Notes under the pieces: model-generated
The model's database searches: none
Told to the model about the DNA's origin: nothing
The model's input: only the letters and a program-made list of their open reading frames with translations
Program-made: the position numbers and the translations under genes
Assembly: GCA_012513605.1 (NCBI GenBank)
Contig: JAAZBV010000088.1
Location: 1 to 64,000, forward strand
DNA length: 64,000 nucleotides
Direction: 5' to 3'
Source: Desulfatiglans sp.
GTDB taxonomy: Bacteria; Desulfobacterota; DSM-4660; Desulfatiglandales; HGW-15
In this document: positions 51,707 to 60,532 of the stretch, one piece after another
How positions within the stretch are numbered: the first letter of the stretch is position 1
Layout of the letters: each line of letters starts with the position of its first letter

Positions 51707-53059
51707 CTATTGCGACTTCTCTTTTACCACTCCCCAATCTACCAGGCATTTATAGGCATGCTGTGCCTGCTCACCTTCCGTGACCTGCTTAAGATATTGG
51801 GAGTAATCTTCGGCTGATTTTTGCCTGTTGCCCATTCCCTCGTAAGCGTAACCCCTGTAAAAAAGAGTGTTAGGATTTCCAGGCAGCTTCTTCTCATACA
51901 TATTAAATTCTTCGATTGCCTTATCAAACCTCTTCAGTTGGATGTGAGAAAGCCCGCTCATATGGTTTGCCTGTGCCTCACTGGGATATACCTGCCTCGC
52001 CTGCTCTGAATATTTAAGCGCCTCGCTATATTTTTTTTGTGTATACTGGCATTTTGCCATCATTACCAGCCCCGCATAATCTCCGGGTGCAGCCTTTAAT
52101 CCCTGCTTCAATAAGTCTCCCGCCTTGTCATATGATTTAGCAGCCATCAGTTCCTCGGCCTTCTGAAAATTCTCAATAGCGGGCTTAATCTTTCTAAGAC
52201 GCACAGTATTATCCATGTATCGCTCACGATACAAAGGTTTTCCTTTAGCATAACTGAATTCAGTATTAGCAAGTTTCACCGATGTGTCGTAACGCTCCTG
52301 ACTCATCGGGTGGGTGGCAAAAAGCACTGAAGCAATATTTGAATTTCCTTTACTGAGGCTGTTCAGCATGGTCGCAAGCTGTATCGAGCCTTCCGCACCA
52401 TAACCTTTTTTTACCAGATATGTCATCCCCAGATAATCAGCCTCTCTTTCATTGTCCCGGCTATAGCGTGCCAGAAGAGCGCCTGCCCCCAGCATGCCCA
52501 GTTGACTGGCAAGCTGCCCGTAGGTTTCGCTTTTAGAACCGGCATATACGCCGATTCCTCCAGCCACAGCCTGGAGAAGTGTGCCTTTTGACATCTGCTG
52601 AGCAGTATGCCTGGCATTGACATGACCCATCTCATGACCGAGAAGAGCGGAAAGCGCTGCCTCGCTTTCAAGGGAAAGGAGGATGCCGCGTGTAGCGGCA
52701 ATGCTCCCTCCCGGAAAGGCATAGGCATTAATATAGGTTGCGTTGACCCCCTGAAAGGAATATGGCATTTTAGGACGATGGGTATAGGGGGCCATTTCTG
52801 CCCCGACCTGCTGAATATAACGATTTAACGCCGCATCCTGTAATATCCCGTAGTCTGAAGAAAACTGATGAGGCGAATTTTGCCTGTCGACCTGTATCTC
52901 CCAGTCCTCTGACACCAGCATCAACTGTTTTTGACCTGTAACCGGATTAATAGCACATCCGGCAAGGAGACCGGCTGAGGCCAGGGAAGATATCATTATA
53001 AATTCACGTCGGCTGTAAAGCCCCTGTGATTTAATCCCACGGCTTGAAAATAGTGTCAT
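51707..53059 (-). CDS. M48-family metallopeptidase lipoprotein with TPR repeats (BepA-like)
   Basis: This 450-residue protein is an outer-membrane-associated zinc protease/chaperone of the BepA (YfgC) type, which assists folding or removal of outer membrane proteins. It has an export signal with a twin-arginine-like RREF and lipobox LLAGC (C35), the M48 active site GHEMGHVNARH (HEMGH at 142-146), a third metal ligand in NEREADYLG, and C-terminal TPR repeats (about 290-445). It lies downstream of an OmpA-type lipoprotein gene (33-base gap), probably as one operon, and both sit between two copies of the mutL 3' end. Confidence 0.9.
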   Translation of the reverse strand: MTLFSSRGIKSQGLYSRREFIMISSLASAGLLAGCAINPVTGQKQLMLVSEDWEIQVDRQNSPHQFSSDYGILQDAALNRYIQQVGAEMAPYTHRPKMPYSFQGVNATYINAYAFPGGSIAATRGILLSLESEAALSALLGHEMGHVNARHTAQQMSKGTLLQAVAGGIGVYAGSKSETYGQLASQLGMLGAGALLARYSRDNEREADYLGMTYLVKKGYGAEGSIQLATMLNSLSKGNSNIASVLFATHPMSQERYDTSVKLANTEFSYAKGKPLYRERYMDNTVRLRKIKPAIENFQKAEELMAAKSYDKAGDLLKQGLKAAPGDYAGLVMMAKCQYTQKKYSEALKYSEQARQVYPSEAQANHMSGLSHIQLKRFDKAIEEFNMYEKKLPGNPNTLFYRGYAYEGMGNRQKSAEDYSQYLKQVTEGEQAQHAYKCLVDWGVVKEKSQ

Positions 53060-53092
53060 TATAATTTCCTCTCATTTGAGTTAGCGCTATGA

Positions 53093-53752
53093 TCACTGAT
53101 TCTGAGGGACACGACTCGGATCAACAGATATTTTTATCTCTACCCGGCGGTTCTGTGCCTTGCCTTCCGATGTTTCATTTGAGGCTACCGGCCTGGTCTC
53201 ACCATATCCGACCGATGAAAGGCTTGCGATATTCAGATTTTTTCCCCTGAGGTAGTTTTCTGCAGCCCTCACCCGCTTTTCCGAAAGAGTTTGATTGTAT
53301 GCCTCAGAACCATCAGAGTCGGTATGACCTTCCAGCACAACAATATTTTCAGGATAATGAGAAAAGACACCAGCGAGATCATTAAGTTTGGTGGCTTCTG
53401 CAGGCTTAATAATATCTTTATCCACATCAAAATTGATCTTCAAAATGGCTTCAATCTTCTGATTTTCCTGGTCTACCTTAACACTTTCCATGCCTTGAAC
53501 CTGCTCCAGTTCCTTTGCCTGGTTATCAAGTCGCCTTCCTATAAGGGCACCCACTGCACCTCCGACGACTCCGCCGATTACTGCTCCCCCTGTCCTGTGG
53601 TCGGATTGATGCCCTATGATCGCGCCAACTGCTGCGCCTGCTGCGGTCCCAATACCTGCGCCTTTTGTTGTTCGTGTGGTTTCACAACCTGTAAAGCAAA
53701 AAAGGCCTGAAATAAGAAATAGAGTAATTAACAAACAAATATTTTTTTCCAT
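53093..53752 (-). CDS. OmpA-family lipoprotein with glycine zipper
   Basis: The 219-residue protein has a lipoprotein signal (LLITLFLISGLFCFTGC, acylated Cys in FTGC), a glycine-zipper stretch (GIGTAAGAAVGAIIG and GAVIGGVVGGAVGALIG) and a C-terminal OmpA peptidoglycan-binding domain (VVLEGHTDSDGSEAYNQTLS and RVRAAENYL, with VASNETSEGKAQNRRVEIKI). It anchors the outer membrane to peptidoglycan, probably with the M48 peptidase gene product in envelope maintenance. GGAGTT precedes the ATG at short spacing. Confidence 0.92.
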   Translation of the reverse strand: MEKNICLLITLFLISGLFCFTGCETTRTTKGAGIGTAAGAAVGAIIGHQSDHRTGGAVIGGVVGGAVGALIGRRLDNQAKELEQVQGMESVKVDQENQKIEAILKINFDVDKDIIKPAEATKLNDLAGVFSHYPENIVVLEGHTDSDGSEAYNQTLSEKRVRAAENYLRGKNLNIASLSSVGYGETRPVASNETSEGKAQNRRVEIKISVDPSRVPQNQ

Positions 53753-54034
53753 ATCTGAACTCCTTTATAATGTGTATAAAATTAAAATAATAAATTAACC
53801 GATTGGGCCTGATTTAATACCTGTATTTTTAACCAGAAACCCTTGAGCTTTTATCGCCATACTAAAAAGCCAGACGCAAAATTCAGGTATTAAGAATTCT
53901 CTTTTAGAGGGGTAAAGTATATGAAGTTGAGTATTGTATGTCAATATAAAGTAAAGATTGGGTTATTAATAAAGCTTTCAGCATTCAGCTATCAGCCTTC
54001 AGCCAGAACTTTTATAATCATTTTCCTGACCAGC

Positions 54035-55921
54035 TTACACTATCCTCTTGAACATCTTTTCAAGCTCAGTGTAGCTGATCTTTTTATAGACTGGCCTTCC
54101 GTGCGGGCAGTTGGTTGCGAGATCAATGCTCTGGAGCTGGGTAATTAAGGTGTTTATCTCCCTTTCTGTCATCCTCTGCCCTGCCCTTATTGCCCCATGA
54201 CATGCCATAACAGTAAGTAATTTATCCATTGCCTTTGTATTGGTAAGGTCATCCTCTTCATTAAGCACAGGTATAAGGTCTTTAAGAAAACTCTCCCAGT
54301 CTGTATTCACAAGAATTGCAGGCACTGCCCTTATCAGAAAACTGTTTCCGCCAAAGTGCTCTATCTCAAACCCGAGATTATTGATTTGCGCAAGTTTTTC
54401 TTCAAGTATCCTTGCATCTTTATTGGACAGCTCTATATCAACAGATAAAAGAAAATTCTGGCTCTCCATCTTTTTTGCCGCATACTTCGCCCTCAGGGTT
54501 TCATACACTATCCTTTCATGGGCAGCATGCTGATCTATCATTAACAGGCCATCCCTCTCTTCAAATAAAAGATAGGTACCCTTGAGCTGACCTATAACCG
54601 TGAGGTTGTCACCAATATTTTTCTGCCTTATCTCCGGCTTAACAGGGTATGGCTCATGAAAAACAGACCTTTCTTCCCTTTTCGGGATAATTACTTCGGT
54701 AATTTCCTCCGGTATATATGTGCTCTTTTGCGCGTTGAAGAGCCCCTGCTGATGTTGGGGTATTGACTCCTTTACCTCAAGTGTTTCTTTAAAAGTATTT
54801 TCTACCTGTTGATAAACAGGGGCAGGCGCATCATTTTTTTGTACTCTATCATCCGCCTGAATTGGAGTGCTAGACATGGTTGCAGGCCTTTCAATATAAC
54901 CATCATTGGATGATCTAAAGGGGTTGATCTGGTCTCCAAGCGCCTTTGCAATGGTTGATGAAATAGCCTGATAAATCAACCTTCCATCTTCAAAACGCAC
55001 CTCCTGTTTTGCCGGGTGCACATTGATATCTACAAATGCAGGGTCTATATCAATAAAGAGGGCTACCTGCGGGTATCGCCCCTTCATGAGCCGCTGGCCA
55101 TAACCCCCTGTTATGGCGCTCAAGACAAGCTTATCCCTTATATTCCGGTTGTTTACATAGAGGTACATCCGGTCGCCACGGGTTCTTGAAAGCTCAGGCG
55201 GGGCCAGGTATGCCCTTATGGAAAACCTATCATGCGCAAAACGGGCATCCATAAAGGTCTGGGCCACATCTTTACCAAACAGGGCAGTCAACCGGTTAAG
55301 TTCGCTATCGGATGAAGGGAGATTCAATATTGCCTTACCTGTAGAATTATCAAGCAATTTTATATAGATATCTTTAAACGGCAAAGCGATCCTTGAAACA
55401 GTATCGGTTATCAGGCCGGCCTCAGTCTTTTCTGTTTTAAGGAATTTTTTTCTGGCAGGGGTATTAAAATAGAGGTCTCTTACATCAACAGTTGTGCCCG
55501 CTGGCGCCCCTGTCTCTTCAATTGATTCAATAACCCCGGCATGAGCCTTGAGCCTTAAGGCGGATATCTGGTCACTGGGCCTTGAGGTTATCTCTACCCT
55601 TGAAACAGAGCATATGCTCGGAAGCGCCTCGCCCCTGAACCCTAGTGTTTTTATGGTAAATATATCGCTTGCTGTTGATATCTTGCTTGTGGCGTGTCTT
55701 TCAATGGCAAGGAGCAGGTCATCTCTGTCCATGCCTGCCCCATTATCGCTTACCCTTATAAGACCGCTCCCGCCATCTTCTATGCGAATGGTAATTCGGT
55801 CTGCGCCTGAGTCTATGCTGTTATCAAGAAGCTCCCTTACAACAGATGCGGGTCTGTCTATAACCTCGCCTGCAGCGATCTGGTTTGCAACATTCTGTGA
55901 TAGTTTTTGGATTTTGCCCAT
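54035..55921 (-). CDS. mutL: DNA mismatch repair protein MutL
   Basis: The 628-residue MutL has the GHKL ATPase N-terminal domain (AGEVIDRPASVVRELLDNS, then DNGAGM and RGEALPSI, residues about 1-330) and a dimerisation domain at the C-terminus. The metal-dependent endonuclease motif DQHAAHERI is present in the C-terminal region (about 475), which suggests an endonuclease-type MutL as in bacteria without MutH. GRPVYKKISYTELEKMFKRI ends the protein. It begins seven bases after the stop of the phospholipase-like gene. Its final part has a decayed copy at 51441-51584. Confidence 0.96.
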   Translation of the reverse strand: MGKIQKLSQNVANQIAAGEVIDRPASVVRELLDNSIDSGADRITIRIEDGGSGLIRVSDNGAGMDRDDLLLAIERHATSKISTASDIFTIKTLGFRGEALPSICSVSRVEITSRPSDQISALRLKAHAGVIESIEETGAPAGTTVDVRDLYFNTPARKKFLKTEKTEAGLITDTVSRIALPFKDIYIKLLDNSTGKAILNLPSSDSELNRLTALFGKDVAQTFMDARFAHDRFSIRAYLAPPELSRTRGDRMYLYVNNRNIRDKLVLSAITGGYGQRLMKGRYPQVALFIDIDPAFVDINVHPAKQEVRFEDGRLIYQAISSTIAKALGDQINPFRSSNDGYIERPATMSSTPIQADDRVQKNDAPAPVYQQVENTFKETLEVKESIPQHQQGLFNAQKSTYIPEEITEVIIPKREERSVFHEPYPVKPEIRQKNIGDNLTVIGQLKGTYLLFEERDGLLMIDQHAAHERIVYETLRAKYAAKKMESQNFLLSVDIELSNKDARILEEKLAQINNLGFEIEHFGGNSFLIRAVPAILVNTDWESFLKDLIPVLNEEDDLTNTKAMDKLLTVMACHGAIRAGQRMTEREINTLITQLQSIDLATNCPHGRPVYKKISYTELEKMFKRIV

Positions 55922-55927
55922 GCATGT

Positions 55928-56794
55928 TTATGCAAGTTCAAGGAGCTCCTTGTCAACAGGAAATTTACTTTCATGCTGTCTTGTGTTGCGAATCCTTGAC
56001 ATAAAACCATTCTGGCTTGCCCTGCGCAGGTTATCCTCACCTATGGGATCATGTGACAGGCATTTTGAAGAACCTGTATTTGAGAGCAGGTCTTTAACCA
56101 GCCTGAATGAGAGATTCATCATCATGTCTATGTAGGCTGCCGGTATCTGATATGGCGAGTGGTTGCACACAAATGAAAACTGCGAAGACCCATAAAGATA
56201 GTCAGAGACCTTTACAGATTGTTTGAATATATGTTTCTTTGCCCTGAGCCCGCCGCTGTTTGCCAGCACTGCCGCCTTGAGCATCTTATCACACTCAAGT
56301 TCTCTGCTTGAAAGCACATCCGAAGCCATCTTAAGATAAAATGAGCCTGTAAATTTGTCAGCAACCGCCTCAGAATAAAAATGGCCAAGCCTTTTCAGCG
56401 TGATGAACCTGTAGATAAGGTCAGGCACAAAATAGTTGTGGGCAACAACATCAGCAGCCAGATGGGAAAGAAAACCGTATGCATATGAGGCCTCCCTTTC
56501 ACTTTCCGCCTCACCAAGCATGGAAAAGCCTGTCTCCCAGTTGTGGGAATGGCCCTCTTTTCTTTTGCTCCCCTTGCCTATAAAAAAATCAGCGGAAAGA
56601 TTACCATATATATACTCAAGGGGAAACTGTTTGAGGATAGCAGCTATATCGGGCAGGATAAATTTCAACCCGTCGAGTATAGAACAGGATATAACAGTAT
56701 GTACCGCAGGGCCCCATGCATACGCATTGTCTGCAAAGATTATCTGATATATAAAAACAGCCAGAAACGAAACAGCAATATTTATTAAAATCAT
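55928..56794 (-). CDS. Zinc-dependent phospholipase C-like exported protein
   Basis: The 288-residue protein has a signal peptide (NIAVSFLAVFIYQIIFADNAYA) and then an N-terminus WGPAVHT, which fits the zinc phospholipase C/alpha-toxin family, where the mature N-terminal Trp and the following His bind zinc. Further expected metal ligands lie in HSHNWETG and FLSHLAADVVAHN. It probably acts on phospholipids in the periplasm; many family members in Desulfobacterota are uncharacterised, so enzyme activity is inferred. It is upstream of mutL in the same operon. Confidence 0.75.
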   Translation of the reverse strand: MILINIAVSFLAVFIYQIIFADNAYAWGPAVHTVISCSILDGLKFILPDIAAILKQFPLEYIYGNLSADFFIGKGSKRKEGHSHNWETGFSMLGEAESEREASYAYGFLSHLAADVVAHNYFVPDLIYRFITLKRLGHFYSEAVADKFTGSFYLKMASDVLSSRELECDKMLKAAVLANSGGLRAKKHIFKQSVKVSDYLYGSSQFSFVCNHSPYQIPAAYIDMMMNLSFRLVKDLLSNTGSSKCLSHDPIGEDNLRRASQNGFMSRIRNTRQHESKFPVDKELLELA

Positions 56795-57159
56795 TATAAG
56801 ACTATTACCTTCCTTCTACTAATTGCTTGCAAGATTAAAGCCGCATGAACTATCCACAAAAAAATCGAAAAGAAAATAATGATTTTTTTATGGATGTAAA
56901 GTAAATTTTTCATTACCATGCTGATCATCTTATAAAAGCGGGCGAAATATAGCAGAACATTAATATTAATACCAGTTATTATTTTATATGTGTCCATTTT
57001 AGTATTTATTATTAATTAAACTTAATTTCATTAATTATTACATATTTACAATAAATATAGTATTCCCTAAAATTCAAACGCTCTCCTCACATCGGATAGC
57101 ATAAGGTTTTTCTTTAGTCTTATTTTAAAAAAATGACTCTAAAAAATGGGGGGAATTAT
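56795..57159. other. Divergent intergenic region, AT-rich
   Basis: Separates the leftward phospholipase-like gene from rightward radC. It is very AT-rich. A leftward frame of 67 codons (56794-56997) with hydrophobic residues lies in it but has no credible ribosome binding site or family. No strong promoter pair could be assigned. Confidence 0.3.
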
Positions 57160-57888
57160 ATGTCAGAAACAGAAATTCAGGCGCGGGGTGAAGGTCACAG
57201 GGAAAGACTCAGGGAACGGTTCATAGAGGGGGGCATAGAAAGGTTTACAGATGAGGAGGTTATAGAGTTTCTCCTCACTCTTGGCACCCCCCGAAAGGAT
57301 GTTAAACTTTCGGCAAGGGAGGCACTCAGGCAGTATGGCACCCTTTCAGGGGTATTATCTGCCCCCCTGGATGAGCTTAAAAAAATAAAAGGGATTGGCG
57401 AGAAAAATGTCCTGTACCTTAAACTGGTACATGAGGTGGCTGGCCGTTACCTCAGGGACAGGGTCATAAACAATGCCTTTTTTAACTCATCAAACGCTGT
57501 ATATGAATACCTGTTCCACTCAATGCGTGACCTGAAAAGGGAGGTGTTCAAGGCGCTTTTTCTTAACAGAAAAAATGAGCTTATCTCTGACCAGGATCTG
57601 TTTCAGGGTGGCCTTACCGGGAGCGCGGTCTATCCTTCCGAGATCATGAAACTGGCGCTCAGCAGCAATGCGGCAGCGCTGGTATTTGTCCACAACCACC
57701 CTTCAGGTGACCCTCAGCCATCAGCAGAAGACAGAAACCTTACAAGAAACCTTGTATTTGCGTCACAGCTTTTATCCTTGCAGGTGTTGGATCATATTAT
57801 TATCGGCCATAACAGGTATTATAGCTTTGCGGACGAAGGGGTTATAAAACTCTTTACTGAAGAATACAGAACCAAACTTAATTTATAA
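57160..57888 (+). CDS. radC: RadC-family DNA repair protein
   Basis: RadC-like proteins have an N-terminal helix-hairpin-helix part (GIGEKN around residue 75) and a C-terminal MPN/JAB domain. The JAMM-like motif FVHNHPSGDPQPSAED (about 175-190) is intact, which may bind zinc. The frame opens at 57133, but ATG 57160 (MSETEIQARGEGHRERL) is preceded by GGGGGGAA. 242 residues. The true role is uncertain; involvement in DNA repair is historical. It lies 45 bases upstream of the tRNA-Leu gene. Confidence 0.93.
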   Translation: MSETEIQARGEGHRERLRERFIEGGIERFTDEEVIEFLLTLGTPRKDVKLSAREALRQYGTLSGVLSAPLDELKKIKGIGEKNVLYLKLVHEVAGRYLRDRVINNAFFNSSNAVYEYLFHSMRDLKREVFKALFLNRKNELISDQDLFQGGLTGSAVYPSEIMKLALSSNAAALVFVHNHPSGDPQPSAEDRNLTRNLVFASQLLSLQVLDHIIIGHNRYYSFADEGVIKLFTEEYRTKLNL

Positions 57889-57932
57889 AAACCTTGACTC
57901 TTTTTTATTTATGATGAAAATAGACACTCCAT

Positions 57933-58017
57933 GCGAGAGTGGCGGAACTGGCAGACGCGCTGGACTTAGGATCCAGTGCCGCAAGGTGTAGGGGTTCAAA
58001 TCCCCTCTCTCGCACCA
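57933..58017 (+). tRNA. tRNA-Leu (anticodon UAG)
   Basis: The acceptor stem GCGAGAG pairs with CTCTCGC, followed by an encoded A-CCA end. The anticodon stem CTGGA/TCCAG encloses the loop CTTAGGA, giving anticodon TAG. A long variable arm (TGCCGCAAGGTGT) and T arm GGGGTTCAAATCCCC fit a class II tRNA. Confidence 0.95.
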
Positions 58018-58066
58018 TGAAACCTTTTTGATAAATAAAAGTATCAGGCATCACCGGAGATCAATC

Positions 58067-58465
58067 ATGAAAACCAATATCAGATCAATCACCCTGTTCA
58101 TAGTAATTTTCATCTCTTTGACCTTTACATTAAATGTGTCATCAGATGAAGCAAGTGACAAAGATATAAAAAACATGCAACAGCGTATCATTGAGCTTGA
58201 AAACAGGATAAAAGACCTTGAGCAGATCATCAGGATCTATCACGGCCCCAAGGATCAGGAAAAAGAGATTGCCTATGGATGGTTAAACAAGAAAAACTGG
58301 CGTAACCTTAAAAAAGGGATGACCCAGGAAGAGGTAAAAAAGATACTTGGTGAACCGGTGAAATCTGTGGATGGTTCAAGGTTAATCTGGTATTACCCCA
58401 ACTTTTACCAGAGCTATGTCTCATTTGATGAAAAGGGAAACCTTACAGGGTGGAATGAACCTTAG
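58067..58465 (+). CDS. BamE/SmpA-like small exported protein
   Basis: The frame opens at 58028, but ATG 58067 starts a clear signal peptide (RSITLFIVIFISLTFTLNVS). The 132-residue product has a coiled coil (IKNMQQRIIELENRIKDLEQ) and then a BamE-like part: NLKKGMTQEEVKKILGEP, SRLIWYYP and VSFDEKGNLTGW. BamE assists outer membrane protein assembly, but the family also includes other small envelope proteins, so the role is inferred. No lipobox is seen. It begins 50 bases after tRNA-Leu and could share its transcript. Confidence 0.75.
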   Translation: MKTNIRSITLFIVIFISLTFTLNVSSDEASDKDIKNMQQRIIELENRIKDLEQIIRIYHGPKDQEKEIAYGWLNKKNWRNLKKGMTQEEVKKILGEPVKSVDGSRLIWYYPNFYQSYVSFDEKGNLTGWNEP

Positions 58466-58918
58466 ATTGTGATCATCCGAAAAAACATCTGAATTCAGCT
58501 AATAATCCAGCCTCAGGTGCATTAGGTTAAATACAAATACTTTTTTACCACGGAGGGCATCCGCCTTCGCTGAAGCTATGGCGGGACAGGCGGAGAACAC
58601 GGAGAAAGGTTTTTTTTTATCAATTATAACTTTTGTTTTTCTTAGAGCCCTTTACCTCTTTGCAGTTAATTTTTTAACCAGTCACTTCAACCATACAAGG
58701 ACACTGAAATAAGGATTTATTAGTGTTAATACAGTAGGGGTGGACCTACAAAGCTGGAAGGAGATTATAAGTACCATCGAAATTGAGAGTAAATCTACCT
58801 TTCCAAAAGCGACTGGATTCCAGATCAAGTCTGGAATGACGAAGGTGGTGATAATGTAGCTTTTACAAAAAAATTAATTTACGCAAAAATTTTTGAGTAA
58901 AAATAATACGTTATAAAA
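58466..58918. repeat. Intergenic region with several dispersed repeats
   Basis: Contains three repeat-type elements: an imperfect inverted segment with CCGCCTTCGCTGAAGCTATG (58561-58580) then GCGGGACAGGCGG, flanked by CCACGGAGG and ACACGGAG; a fragment CAGTAGGGGTGGACCTAC (from 58732); and CTGGATTCCAGATCAAGTCT (58809-58828) followed by GGAATGACG. Similar elements appear elsewhere in the window (37187, 62607). No gene is seen. Confidence 0.5.
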
Positions 58919-60109
58919 TTATATATTTTTACCCTTTACCCAAATACCCCTGATTTCCTTTAAAGAACCCGGCAGATCAACCGGCTTTCCTTTTACAGCC
59001 ACAAATGTAGCTTGATTATCCTTTGATACAGTACCAGTATTCGGGGCATCATTTATTATTTGCATAGTATTGGATGTAGCACATTTGATTGCCTCTTCTA
59101 TTGATAGCCCCGCTTTTATGAGAAGCCCCAGCTCCTCTATCACTGAAGAGCCGTGATAAACGCCTGGAGACCCTGCATCTGTACCCAGTGCTATTGTAAC
59201 ACCATATTCTATAGCCATCTCTACCTGCTCAAGCTGATGTATCAAATTCTTCTCTGCAACCTTATGCCAGCCTGATTCAGGGTCTGAGTTATCCATATAT
59301 GCCTTCATAGTGCATATTGTGGGCACCCATATTGTGCCTTTATCTGCCATTCTTTTGAGGTTATCCTCACCCATGAAAAAGCCGTGCTCAACAGTATGGC
59401 ACCTGGCTTCAATGGCACCCCGGACGGGTATGTTTCCATTTGCGTGAACCATCACCTTAAGACCAATGCTTTCTGCTGCTCTAACAGCATCTTTAAGCTC
59501 ATCTACAGTAAACTGTGACGATGTCTCTTTACCAAACTCGGTAAGGCTGTTTACACCGGAGTTAACTATCTTTACATGATCCATGCCTGGCCTGAAATCC
59601 TCCAGAATGGCCTGTGAGAGTTCTCTTCCGGGTGTGATATGCATGCCAAGAAGCTGCCCGTATCGCCCTTTTACATGGAGGCCAATACCAGCAGCATATA
59701 TTGATAGATGATGATCTTTTTTACCTGAGCTCTGATTTTTGTATTTCAAGGCATAGGCATTAAAATCACCGCCATCCCGAACTGTAAGCACACCATGCTT
59801 AATATAATCCCTGACATGACCCGCTATCATTGCCTCTGCCTGATCATATCCATACGCCATCTGATTTTCCCTGATCTCAGGATCAATGCGCCCTGATATA
59901 GCAAGGTGTGTGTGGCTGTCACAAAGTGCAGGTATAATTGTGCAGTCAGTTAAATCAAGCTGTTTGTCAGGTGGCTGCTGGTCTGGGAAAAAATCAGTAA
60001 TAGAGGATACAATGCCACCTGCTATATTTATCAAAACATTTTTATTAACTGGCCTGCCTGAACCATCAATAAGCCACCCGGCGCGTATAGTCATATTCTG
60101 AGTATTCAT
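58919..60109 (-). CDS. Amidohydrolase (imidazolonepropionase-like metal-dependent hydrolase)
   Basis: The 396-residue enzyme has the amidohydrolase superfamily layout: N-terminal beta part, metal site HTH in CDSHTHLAI, HVKIVNSG with the bridging Lys region, VMVHANG and CHTVEHG for two further His ligands, and the catalytic Asp in GTDAGSPG. Such proteins cleave amide, lactam or imidazolone bonds (family including prolidase-like peptidases). Substrate is unknown; no signal peptide, so cytoplasmic. It is alone, with a gap of over 400 bases to the next gene. Confidence 0.85.
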   Translation of the reverse strand: MNTQNMTIRAGWLIDGSGRPVNKNVLINIAGGIVSSITDFFPDQQPPDKQLDLTDCTIIPALCDSHTHLAISGRIDPEIRENQMAYGYDQAEAMIAGHVRDYIKHGVLTVRDGGDFNAYALKYKNQSSGKKDHHLSIYAAGIGLHVKGRYGQLLGMHITPGRELSQAILEDFRPGMDHVKIVNSGVNSLTEFGKETSSQFTVDELKDAVRAAESIGLKVMVHANGNIPVRGAIEARCHTVEHGFFMGEDNLKRMADKGTIWVPTICTMKAYMDNSDPESGWHKVAEKNLIHQLEQVEMAIEYGVTIALGTDAGSPGVYHGSSVIEELGLLIKAGLSIEEAIKCATSNTMQIINDAPNTGTVSKDNQATFVAVKGKPVDLPGSLKEIRGIWVKGKNI

Positions 60110-60532
60110 TGTTACCTTTCAATTTTCTTCTGAGCTTACAGGATATGATTAAATAAAATCAAGCCTGTTTATGCAAACAATTATAGCTAAATATGTTGTA
60201 AAAACGCTCAATGACTAAAAAAGCAATGTTCAATTATTTATGTTTTTTGGCCTTAATTCATTAATTTTATTTAACAATTGACTAATTATATAAAGTAAAG
60301 CAAAGTAGATTTTTTTTTGAGTTAAGAATAACACGTTATATTGAAATTCAACCTAAATTAATGTAACTGATTTATACTTCCAATGGCTTTTATTTATGAT
60401 AATCATATTGAATTTATTGTGGTTCAAGGATAATCGAGTTATGCAAAATTTTCTTCTTAAAAATTAAGTATATATTTGGAAGCTTATTATTTTCCATTTG
60501 TAAAAATTTGTTTTTAACAACGGAGAACTAAT
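60110..60532. other. AT-rich intergenic region before the ATPase/TOPRIM-like pair
   Basis: 423 bases of very AT-rich sequence with no recognisable gene or clean promoter pair. It marks the left edge of the probable defence module. The next gene has CGGAG six bases or so before its ATG. Confidence 0.3.

Noticed and set aside
56794-56997. Leftward 67-codon frame upstream of the phospholipase-like gene
   Set aside because: Hydrophobic but AT-driven, no ribosome binding site, no family.
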